From the NCBI RefSeq assembly GCF_003014535.1, contig NZ_PYGD01000017.1, positions 1 to 49,474 of the forward strand: a DNA stretch of 49,474 nucleotides, read 5' to 3'. The notes beneath the pieces are model-generated. The model worked only from the letters and a program-made list of their open reading frames with translations. It was not told the DNA's origin and made no database searches. Shown here piece after piece: positions 42,968 to 49,474 of this stretch. The DNA comes from Taibaiella chishuiensis (GTDB lineage: Bacteria; Bacteroidota; Bacteroidia; Chitinophagales; Chitinophagaceae). Position 1 is the first letter of the stretch. Each line of letters opens with the position of its first letter. Made by a program: the position numbers and the translations under genes.

Positions 42968-43874
42968 ATTCTTTTTCTTTTTGCTTTTAATGGCTGCGGT
43001 GCGCCTGCAGGCGCAGGAGCTGAACTGCAAGGTAGATGTATCGTTCGACAGGATACAGAACGTGGATCCGAAAGTATTCCAGGCTTTGAAAAAATCGCTG
43101 AACGAATTTGTAAACAACCGCAAATGGACCAATGACAACTTTAAAGTATCGGAAAAAATAGACTGTACTTTTTTCCTGAACCTGACCGAACGCACGCCCA
43201 ACGATAATATTTACAAAGGAACCCTTAATATCCAGGCTTCACGCCCGATATTTAATTCCGGGTATAATTCTCCTACCGTTAACTTTATCGATCGCGAAGT
43301 GGTATTCCGCTTCGACGAAAGCCAGACCCTCCAGTACGACGACAACCGGGTTGCCGGTAGCGATGCGCTGGCCTCTAATCTTACTGCTATTATCGCTTAC
43401 TATTCCTATGTTATCCTCGGTCTCGATTACGACTCTTTTTCGCCCAAGGGTGGGGATGAGTATTTTAAAAGAGCGCTGAATATTGTTAATAATGCTCCGG
43501 AAGAAGGCAAAAGCATCCGGGGCTGGAAAGCCGCCGAAGGCAACCGTAATCGCTATTGGCTGATCGATCAGATCCTGAGTCCGCGTTTCGACGCCTTCAG
43601 GCCATATTGGTACCGGTATCACCGGTTGGGGCTCGATGTGCTGAGCCAGAAGCCGGAAGAAGGCCGCAAGGTAATACTGGATGGCATTCCAACCCTTACC
43701 AAAATCAACAACGATAACCCGACTTCTATCCTGTTCCAGTTTTTCTTTAATGCCAAGTCTACAGAGTATGTCAACGTACTGCAGCAGGCCACGAAAGAAG
43801 AACGCAAGGATTACATCGATCAGCTGTCCAAAATGGACGTTCCCAACATACCCAAATACAGGGGTGTAAAATAG
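42960..43874 (+). CDS. porD: Type IX secretion protein PorD (DUF4835)
   Basis: 304 aa with a signal peptide (~1-19, ...VRLQAQ). Matches the DUF4835/PorD family: 'ELNCKVDVSFDRIQNVDPKVFQALKKSLNEFVNNRKWTNDNF' start, 'FNSGYNSPTVNFIDREVVFRFDESQTLQYDD', 'YSYVILGLDYDSFSPKGGDEYF', and the C-terminal 'DVPNIPKYRGVK'. A periplasmic protein required for the type IX secretion/gliding machinery in bacteria where it has been tested. Overlaps coaBC by 8 bp. Confidence 0.92.
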   Translation: MRKFFFFLLLMAAVRLQAQELNCKVDVSFDRIQNVDPKVFQALKKSLNEFVNNRKWTNDNFKVSEKIDCTFFLNLTERTPNDNIYKGTLNIQASRPIFNSGYNSPTVNFIDREVVFRFDESQTLQYDDNRVAGSDALASNLTAIIAYYSYVILGLDYDSFSPKGGDEYFKRALNIVNNAPEEGKSIRGWKAAEGNRNRYWLIDQILSPRFDAFRPYWYRYHRLGLDVLSQKPEEGRKVILDGIPTLTKINNDNPTSILFQFFFNAKSTEYVNVLQQATKEERKDYIDQLSKMDVPNIPKYRGVK

Positions 43875-43922
43875 CAGAAGCGCTGTAGTCAGGAATGACC
43901 TGCAGCAGTAAATATTTTTCTT

Positions 43923-44444
43923 TTGAAACTACCGGTATCTTATTTCCTGGTTATTTTGATGGCGGCTTTCGCATCCTGCAAGGCGCCCAAAGAAGAACCG
44001 CCCATACCTGCCGCCAAGATGGAAGCGGTAATATTCGATATTCACCTGGCCGAGACCTATAGCCAGGGCCTGGGCGATACTACCGGCAACAGGTTTGATA
44101 AGAACTACGATAGCCTGGCCGTTTTTTATGCTTCCATACTGAAGCACCACCAGCTCAGCTTCGATGAGTTTAATGAAGCGATGCGCTGGTACCGTAAACA
44201 TCCCCAGCAAATCGAAACTTTGTATACTCATGTAATCGATAAACTGAATAACCTGAAAGCCAAAGAGGGGATAAAGGATATCGATGATAACAGCCCGCCC
44301 TGGATCCAACAGGCGAAAGACAGTAGTAAGAAAGCCGGTGCAGCAAAAGATACCACACTTAAACAGAATACGGCTCCGGCAGAGCGGGCCAACGATACGG
44401 CACTTAAACAATTCAAGCAACCTACAATACAGGCAGAACCATGA
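43923..44444 (+). CDS. DUF4296 lipoprotein
   Basis: 173 aa. The start is a TTG (43923); no nearby in-frame ATG exists, and translation from it gives a perfect lipoprotein signal (KLPVSYFLVILMAAFASC, Cys19), which supports the unusual codon. The mature region is helical ('MEAVIFDIHLAETYSQGL', 'SILKHHQLSFDEFNEAMRWYRKHPQQIETLY'), as in DUF4296 proteins. The last ~50 residues are Lys/Asp/Ala/Gln-rich and probably disordered. It overlaps gldD by 4 bp; a link to T9SS/gliding is inferred from location. Confidence 0.85.
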   Translation: MKLPVSYFLVILMAAFASCKAPKEEPPIPAAKMEAVIFDIHLAETYSQGLGDTTGNRFDKNYDSLAVFYASILKHHQLSFDEFNEAMRWYRKHPQQIETLYTHVIDKLNNLKAKEGIKDIDDNSPPWIQQAKDSSKKAGAAKDTTLKQNTAPAERANDTALKQFKQPTIQAEP

Positions 44445-45037
44445 TGAACCGGAACATGATTATCCCCGCGGTCTTACTGGCCGGGATGGCTATAACAGGC
44501 TGCAGGCCCAGTCCGCCGGTACCCAAGCCCAGGGCTTATTTCAAGATCGACCTGCCGGAACACCGGTACCGGCAGTTTGACAGTACCAGTTTCCCGTTTA
44601 CGTTTGAGTTTCCTGTATATGGCCGTATATCGCAGGACCGCGACCTGATCAAAGAGCAACATTCTCCTTACTGGATCAATGTAGATGTACCCGAACTGGA
44701 TGCTACTATATATTTGAGTTATAAAGCCATTACCCCGCAGGAACCGCTGGACCGGCTGATCGACGAGTCCTACAAGCTTTCGTATGCGCACGATATCCGT
44801 GCCGACTATATCAAGACGCCGCAGTTCCGCACACCCAACGGCCTTGTTGGCGTGTACTATTATGTAGGGGGCAATGCAGCTTCGTCCTACCAGTTCTTTA
44901 TTACCGACGAACAGAAGAACTTTATCCGGGGCTCGTTATATTTTAATGTTACTCCCAATGCCGACAGCCTTAAACCGGCCAGCGACTTTATGAAAAAAGA
45001 TATGGAACATCTCGTACAAACATTTCGTTTTAAATAA
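44441..45037 (+). CDS. gldD: Gliding motility lipoprotein GldD
   Basis: 198 aa. Lipoprotein signal with Cys21 (LLAGMAITGC). GldD family features: 'PKPRAYFKIDLPEHRYRQFDS', 'FPFTFEFPVYGRI', 'YWINVDVPELDATIYLSYK', 'YYVGGNAASSYQFFITD' and 'HFLRGSLYFN'-like 'NFIRGSLYFNVTPNADSL'. GldD is needed for gliding in Flavobacterium johnsoniae and is linked to type IX secretion. ATGA overlap with the preceding gene. Confidence 0.95.
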   Translation: MMNRNMIIPAVLLAGMAITGCRPSPPVPKPRAYFKIDLPEHRYRQFDSTSFPFTFEFPVYGRISQDRDLIKEQHSPYWINVDVPELDATIYLSYKAITPQEPLDRLIDESYKLSYAHDIRADYIKTPQFRTPNGLVGVYYYVGGNAASSYQFFITDEQKNFIRGSLYFNVTPNADSLKPASDFMKKDMEHLVQTFRFK

Positions 45038-45047
45038 GGAAATTACT

Positions 45048-45055
45048 TACCTTTG
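45048..45055 (+). promoter_or_regulatory. Candidate -7 element of tRNA-Arg
   Basis: TACCTTTG fits TAnnTTTG and lies 12 bp before the tRNA 5' end; TTTC at 45023-45026 is 21 bp further up. Confidence 0.5.
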
Positions 45056-45067
45056 CCGTCCCTGAGC

Positions 45068-45139
45068 GGTTTCGTAGTTCAATGGATAGAATAGGAGTTT
45101 CCTAAACTCTAGATACAGGTTCGATCCCTGTCGAGACCA
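45068..45139 (+). tRNA. tRNA-Arg (anticodon CCU)
   Basis: 72 nt. Acceptor GGTTTCG pairs with CGAGACC, discriminator A. D-arm region TAGTTCAATGGATAGAATA, anticodon stem GAGTT/AACTC with loop TTCCTAA giving CCU (reads AGG), T-arm ACAGGTTCGATCCCTGT. CCA is not encoded. A strong terminator follows. Confidence 0.95.
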
Positions 45140-45146
45140 CTGCCGA

Positions 45147-45180
45147 AGCAGACAAGATTTTCTTGTCTGCTTTTATTTTT
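45147..45180 (+). terminator. Intrinsic terminator of tRNA-Arg
   Basis: AGCAGACAAG-attttt-CTTGTCTGCT followed by TTTATTTTTT. The remaining ~200 bp to 45384 show no gene. Confidence 0.9.
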
Positions 45181-45384
45181 TCTCGCAGCGGCGCGACGTT
45201 GCGGAAAAATATGAAATTCACGGGATCTCATTCGCCCGCAAGGACCTGGCATTATGGTGTGTTTGTCTGTCCCTGGATAGTTTAAGCACTCCCTATTTAT
45301 TTCCATTGAATTGAGTAATATAGGGACGAACGCATCAGCAGACAGGTGCACTACTATCGGGATGCTCAACAATCACCGGTCCTG

Positions 45385-46428
45385 TTATTCGTCAACGGGT
45401 TTGGGCATATCGGCGTAAGGGTAAGGAAATCCATAAGCTTCTTGCCATTCCTTTTTTATGCTATCGCCATAAATAACCTGGCGGACTTCATAATCTTTCG
45501 TATCCATGTTGCCCACGAACATCCTCTGGTGCTCTGGCACGGCTTCGTAGGCTTCCTTAAGCTCGTTTTTTAATTGCAGGGTAGGTGTTGCTTTGTACGC
45601 CTCAAAAATTCTTGCACATTTGGTTATGCTGTTTTCCTGCCCGTTAAGTTCCCTGAATTTATCCGTCAGCTCATTCAGCTTATCCAGGATATCAACCCCT
45701 GCTCCCGATACTATTTTGAACGATCCTAAATTCAGTATTGTCACTGTTTCTCCGGGATCTAAGGTGGTGGTGATCGTTTTTTTATCGACTAGTTCCCGGA
45801 TATCCTCAAATGAAAAAACTTTTTGCCCGGGCAGATTGGTTATTTCGATACGCCCGCTTTCGTACAGGGATAATTGGGCCAGGTAAGTTTTGGTATCCGT
45901 ATCCCGGTAGAAGCAATGAAATTGCGCTCCATGAATCCTGTCGGGAAAAACCGTACCCGGATTATCCAGGTAGAAGGGTTTGGCATCGGGTATACTATGT
46001 TTCGCAACATTTATATTGCCTACTTTCCTGGTACTGCTGCCGTGGCAGTTTTGCAGGTTTTCAAGTGCTGGGTTAAGCTGTTTTACCAGTGCATAAACAT
46101 ACTGGTATAAAGTCGCTTTCGTGTGTAGCCATACGCCTTGTTCGATATACCAATGCCCGAGGCCAAAGATGGAGATTGCCGCTCCGTCGGGAATAGCGGT
46201 AACAACCCAGCCCTGGTCCAGTTTTTGTTTGAACATCGCCAGGTCTACCATTTCCCAACAATAGATAAGCCCGTCGCTGTATACCTGCAGGTTGGTAAAA
46301 TGATACTGCATATTGTTGATGATCCCCGGGATGGCAAAACCTTCGAGCACCTCGGTTCTTGTTATCCGCGTCAATGCTCCGGGATCGCTCGCCCTGCCGG
46401 AATTGAATATTTTGCTGAATAATTTCAT
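45385..46428 (-). CDS. Hypothetical cytoplasmic protein
   Basis: 347 aa from ATG 46428 (MKLFSKIFNSG); codons further up are unlikely. No signal peptide or membrane helix. Mixed alpha/beta, with a beta-rich middle ('HGAQFHCFYRDTDTKTYLAQLSLYESGRIEIT') and a helical C-terminal third ('LDKLNELTDKFRELN', 'AYKATPTLQLKNELKEAYEAVPEHQRMF'). The first third has 'QVYSDGLIYCWEMVDLAMFKQKLDQGWVV'. No family is recognised. It is next to a lipoprotein gene (61-bp gap) and not clearly related to the T9SS genes. Confidence 0.75.
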   Translation of the reverse strand: MKLFSKIFNSGRASDPGALTRITRTEVLEGFAIPGIINNMQYHFTNLQVYSDGLIYCWEMVDLAMFKQKLDQGWVVTAIPDGAAISIFGLGHWYIEQGVWLHTKATLYQYVYALVKQLNPALENLQNCHGSSTRKVGNINVAKHSIPDAKPFYLDNPGTVFPDRIHGAQFHCFYRDTDTKTYLAQLSLYESGRIEITNLPGQKVFSFEDIRELVDKKTITTTLDPGETVTILNLGSFKIVSGAGVDILDKLNELTDKFRELNGQENSITKCARIFEAYKATPTLQLKNELKEAYEAVPEHQRMFVGNMDTKDYEVRQVIYGDSIKKEWQEAYGFPYPYADMPKPVDE

Positions 46429-46489
46429 GTTTGCGGTTTTACCGGCTCCCCGGATCATATGAGCTGCAGTCCATACTGCATCTCTGCTC

Positions 46490-46894
46490 CTACTCGGGGG
46501 CAAAGTTATATAACCATTTATTTAAGTCGCCCTTCATGTCGATTTTAACCGTTTGCGCAAGCACCAGGTACCAGTTTGCGATGGCTTCCCGGTCTTCGGT
46601 ATCGAGTTCTGCTGTTTTTAGCTTTTTCAGACCGGACAGGAGCCGGTTTTTTATCAAAGCCGTATCGGTATTGTTTGCGCAAAAGGTTATGTCTTCGATA
46701 ATGGTTTGGCTGTAAGTTATATACTCTTGCCGGGTCAACCGCTTTTCGGATAACAGCATATTGAACCTGTTCAACACCTGCCGTTTGATTTCCGCATAGG
46801 TGGTTGTCATAGCTTGTACTTTGTTTTTGTTGCTGTTACAGGCGGTACCAAAAGTAAAGAGCGCGAGTAACAAGGCGTGGAATATGGTTTTCAT
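46490..46894 (-). CDS. Hypothetical lipoprotein
   Basis: 134 aa from ATG 46894 (MKTIFHALLLALFTFGTAC, lipobox Cys19). Mature part is mostly helical ('TTTYAEIKRQVLNRFNMLLSEKRLTRQEYITYSQTIIEDI'; 'NRLLSGLKKLKTAELDTEDREAIANWYLVLAQTVKIDM'). Not recognised. Probably in one transcript with the downstream hypothetical gene. Confidence 0.7.
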   Translation of the reverse strand: MKTIFHALLLALFTFGTACNSNKNKVQAMTTTYAEIKRQVLNRFNMLLSEKRLTRQEYITYSQTIIEDITFCANNTDTALIKNRLLSGLKKLKTAELDTEDREAIANWYLVLAQTVKIDMKGDLNKWLYNFAPE

Positions 46895-46981
46895 GGATTG
46901 TAGCTTCGTATTAATCGGGTGATTGGGTTGTATTTCCTGCATCGATATCGCTCCCTGCGTATTGTCCCTGGTTTATTGTGC

Positions 46982-49138
46982 TTATCGTACCAGGATCAGC
47001 TCACCCTTATGGTAATAGTTGTCGGTTCTGTAGGGCGTGTTGAACCGGAGTTCGTAGAAATAGCTGCCTATATCGGCAGGTGTGCCGTTATCCGTTCTAC
47101 CGTCCCAGCCCCTGTCGAATTCGTTATTGGATTTATAAACGAGCTGGCCCCAGCGGTTATAGATACGCAGGCTGTACTGTGCCGGCACACAACCCAGGCC
47201 CATAACGGGTTTGAAGTAGTCGTTCAGGCCATCATTGTTGGGACTGAATGCATTGGGTACCGAAACATTGCAGGGGCACAACATGCCGCCTACACGAAGG
47301 GTGTCGTACTGTTTGCAGCCCAGGGCTTCGAAGATAACGGAATACGTGCCGGGCTTGAATATCCTGCGGTCCTGCGCCGTAGAATTATCATCCCAGAGAT
47401 AAAACTCCGCCCTGCCGATCCGGACATCAAACGGGAAACGCTGATCGCAGATCACCGTGTCAGGAGGCATAATGCGTTTCCTTTCCCGGAACCGCAGCCT
47501 GAAGGAATCTACGCGGGTATTACAGGGGCCTGTATAATAAACCCAGTAGGTGCCCGATTGGGTTACCGTTTTCGTAGGGCCGGTAGTGCCATCATTCCAT
47601 ACATAATTGGTGTAGCCTGCTTTGGCTTCGAGTGTTAGCTGGGGGAAAGGGGTAGTTGGATCGAAGCAGAATACGGAATCGAGGTAGATATCGGGTAAGG
47701 TATCGGCAGGGGTGTAGGGGTATACTATATCGCAGCCGATATGGAAGCGGTTCTTGGCCGAAAGCATGATCTCGTCTGTGCTAAAGCTGTTGACGTCCCA
47801 GCCCCGGCCACCTTGTGGCGTGAGGCTCCTGATCGCGGTCAGATCCTTAGCGACGATCTTTGTACCATCGGCTCCCGGGCAACCTTCTTTTCTACCGAAG
47901 GGGATATTGAAATAAAGGTTGTTGTGGTAAGGTTTAAAATAAATGGTGGGTGGTACACTTAAACACCCGCCTTTCTCCTGTTCGCGTAGGATCAGGTAAT
48001 TGAGGGCAAAGGGCACTTCTTCTTCATTGTAATGATTAGCATAGGCGCTTAGGTCGTACCGCCTTAGGTATAGTTTCCGGTCTGCGCGATAGTCGTTATT
48101 GCTGATCATATAATAGCCGTTATCCGGTGTGAAACTACCATGAACATTCAGTCCGAATTCTTTCAGGGGGATGTCGATAGCGGGCAGGTGACTTTGGCCT
48201 GCAGCGCCTGTTTCAGGATTGAAACTCAAAAAGTTGGCCTGGGACGCTTTCCGGGTAAGGGTATCTTCGGGTGTGTGCAGGCTGATACTGGCAATCGTCT
48301 TCCGGTCGGGCGATACCTGGTAGTCCCATATCATCTGTGGCCGGAGCGCTTTGTTGATAGTGGTTGTTATAGGATTGGGTGTGACGCCGTTTTCCGTGAT
48401 CCGGTATGCATAGATGTTGAAACTGCTTTCTGAAATCAGGTTTTCGGCGATCAGCAACCAGAGATCGCAATTGTTACCTGGAACGATGCCGATAACTTCC
48501 TGCTTCGACGAACTATATTGCCACTGTCTTAGCGGAATGGCTTTTGCGTCAGGCTCGATATCACCCAGGCCGCCTTGCAGGCGTTTATCCATTACCGAAT
48601 AGACCAGACCTGTACCTTCGGGCCCAAGGTTAAAGATATAGTAACGATTGGTATCGCTGATAAAAGGGGCAACGGCGATATGTTTATCAGATGTAGCCGG
48701 ATCGAAAGTCGAGGCATCGAACTCCCCGTTGGGCATCATTTCGAAGTTGCGGTTATAAACCCGGTCGGCAAATACCATAAACAGGAATTGCCCTGTATTC
48801 GGATCGGATACGGGGATTACATTGGTGCTCCGAACGCCGGCCGATATTGTTTCAAAAGGACCACTGCCTTCATACGTTTGGGCCACCGGGTAATACTCGG
48901 GTGCTTCTATGCTTACCGGCGGCTCCTGGTTTGCGTCTATGCGATGCTCGCCTAAAAACCAATTGCTGTTGGCTTTCAGCTCTTGTTTGCGCTGTGCATG
49001 GAACTGTGCCCGGGCACTCAAGCCGGGCAGCAGCAGGAGTTGTAATACTAAGATTGTTAGTTTGTAACCGGTCAGTGTGCATTTTTTTAACCACCGGCCC
49101 ATGCTTTGGAGATTTTTAGTCCAGGTCTGTTCTTTCAT
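46982..49138 (-). CDS. Large secreted protein with CHU_C (T9SS type B) C-terminal domain
   Basis: 718 aa. A signal helix lies at about 27-45 (LTILVLQLLLLPGLSARAQ). A long beta-propeller-like body (~60-500: 'ISNNDYRADRKLYLRRYD', 'YNLGPEG'-type repeats of interpretable beta blades) is followed by an Ig-like segment ('YTNYVWNDGTTGPTKTVTQSGTYWVYYTGPC', PKD/gliding-type) and the C-terminal gliding motility-associated domain from about 630: 'VSVPNAFSPNNDGLNDYFKP', 'YSLRIYNRWGQLVYKS', 'GWDGRTDNGTPADIGSYFYEL', ending KGELILVR. This domain is the type B sorting signal for type IX secretion, so the product goes to the cell surface or outside. Cargo function is unknown. Confidence 0.9.
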   Translation of the reverse strand: MKEQTWTKNLQSMGRWLKKCTLTGYKLTILVLQLLLLPGLSARAQFHAQRKQELKANSNWFLGEHRIDANQEPPVSIEAPEYYPVAQTYEGSGPFETISAGVRSTNVIPVSDPNTGQFLFMVFADRVYNRNFEMMPNGEFDASTFDPATSDKHIAVAPFISDTNRYYIFNLGPEGTGLVYSVMDKRLQGGLGDIEPDAKAIPLRQWQYSSSKQEVIGIVPGNNCDLWLLIAENLISESSFNIYAYRITENGVTPNPITTTINKALRPQMIWDYQVSPDRKTIASISLHTPEDTLTRKASQANFLSFNPETGAAGQSHLPAIDIPLKEFGLNVHGSFTPDNGYYMISNNDYRADRKLYLRRYDLSAYANHYNEEEVPFALNYLILREQEKGGCLSVPPTIYFKPYHNNLYFNIPFGRKEGCPGADGTKIVAKDLTAIRSLTPQGGRGWDVNSFSTDEIMLSAKNRFHIGCDIVYPYTPADTLPDIYLDSVFCFDPTTPFPQLTLEAKAGYTNYVWNDGTTGPTKTVTQSGTYWVYYTGPCNTRVDSFRLRFRERKRIMPPDTVICDQRFPFDVRIGRAEFYLWDDNSTAQDRRIFKPGTYSVIFEALGCKQYDTLRVGGMLCPCNVSVPNAFSPNNDGLNDYFKPVMGLGCVPAQYSLRIYNRWGQLVYKSNNEFDRGWDGRTDNGTPADIGSYFYELRFNTPYRTDNYYHKGELILVR

Positions 49139-49186
49139 TTGCCTTTCTGTTTGTCTTTGTACTTGATCTAAATTTTTTGCCTATAG

Positions 49187-49206
49187 ATATCACCATTTAG
49201 TGATAT
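49187..49206. promoter_or_regulatory. Candidate operator upstream of the CHU_C protein gene
   Basis: Perfect dyad ATATCAC-N6-GTGATAT, 49 bp upstream of the minus-strand ATG at 49138, in an AT-rich stretch. Could be a regulator site; no regulator gene lies adjacent in the window. The rest of 49207-49430 shows nothing further. Confidence 0.45.
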
Positions 49207-49433
49207 AAAAATAAGGATTTAATGCTACATTGATATGCGGGGGGGTGTGAATTAAAATAAGAAGACAGTGAAATGGCATTAAAACGATGGGTTCGGGTTG
49301 TTATCTGCCGGGCGGCAGGATTATCGCAGGTGGTGTTGGAAATGCAGCTGTTTGCAAGCTGTTCTCTTTTCGTGTTCTAGGATCAAGCGAAAAAGTTGGG
49401 GGACTCCGGTATACTTACCCAGATTTTTTATTC

Positions 49434-49470
49434 TTCTTTGTCTTAATACAAAGAAGCAAAAATCAAGACT
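49434..49470. repeat. Palindromic element at the window edge
   Basis: TTCTTTGT-cttaat-ACAAAGAA (49434-49455) followed by gcaaaaatcaagact. I recall this 'TTTTGTCTTGATACAAAA...AATCAAG' pattern recurring between genes in Chitinophagales, but this is memory and not a search. It may continue beyond the window. Confidence 0.5.
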
Positions 49471-49474
49471 GTAG

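Noticed and set aside
45068-46942. Genomic island inserted at tRNA-Arg
   Set aside because: No integrase and no repeat of the tRNA 3' end was seen; only two hypothetical genes follow.

Overview
The window looks like chromosomal DNA of a Bacteroidota member, most likely order Chitinophagales / family Chitinophagaceae. Supporting signs are the gliding/type IX secretion genes (porD, gldD, a CHU_C-type cargo protein), LytS/LytTR signalling, Bacteroidota-style promoters (TTTG-N19-TAnnTTTG), very poor Shine-Dalgarno sites, and many short stand-alone DinB, SRPBCC, VOC and SnoaL-fold proteins. Genus cannot be fixed from the sequence alone. There is no phage, IS element, CRISPR array or rRNA.

Layout. 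1-620: tandem array of an ~82-bp repeat with a hairpin core. 773-6025: a five-gene + strand unit (LanF/BcrA-like ABC ATPase, permease, serine beta-lactamase-fold hydrolase, LytS-like kinase, LytTR regulator), then a small acidic protein. 6806-9468: minus-strand small proteins (a 40-aa membrane peptide, OsmC, pirin, SnoaL-fold, a small membrane protein) and a possible gene remnant. 9645-12038: pgk and a metallo-hydrolase. 12086-14172: minus-strand ABC ATPase, SnoaL-fold and DinB. 14340-15365: a second array, 13 copies of an 81-82 bp repeat sharing the core of the first array but with a different spacer.

15506-29448 is the centrepiece: a complete minus-strand assimilatory sulfate reduction regulon. 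In transcription order it has a promoter (29418-29448), a SAM-I riboswitch (29308-29410), an intrinsic terminator (29227-29259), a previously unlisted 33-codon leader ORF ending in CCCSCFCCCC (29059-29160), then cysH-cysD-cysN-cysE-cysK-cobA-cysJ-cysI, a TonB-dependent receptor, and a fusion of the siroheme-synthase NAD domain with a TauE/SafE transporter. The genes take sulfate to APS (CysDN), APS to sulfite (CysH of the [4Fe-4S] type, so no APS kinase is needed), sulfite to sulfide (CysJI), and sulfide to cysteine (CysE/CysK), and they make the siroheme cofactor (CobA plus the fusion). The leader suggests two stacked sensors: SAM (methionine status) through the riboswitch and Cys-tRNA through ribosome stalling on the polycysteine tract.

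29600-38885: two CPA1 Na+/H+ antiporters, three small secreted proteins (two clear paralogues), a divergent HxlR regulator/NmrA oxidoreductase pair with a dyad operator, an SRPBCC-DinB-VOC cluster and an M20 amidohydrolase. 39080-40200: AlkB, a perfect 22-bp tandem duplication over its stop codon, and an AT-rich stretch with small uncertain ORFs. 40204-45139: tRNA-Leu(GAG), bamD-rpoZ-coaBC-porD-DUF4296-gldD, tRNA-Arg(CCU). 45385-49138: two hypothetical genes and a large type IX-secreted protein, ending near a palindromic repeat at the window edge.
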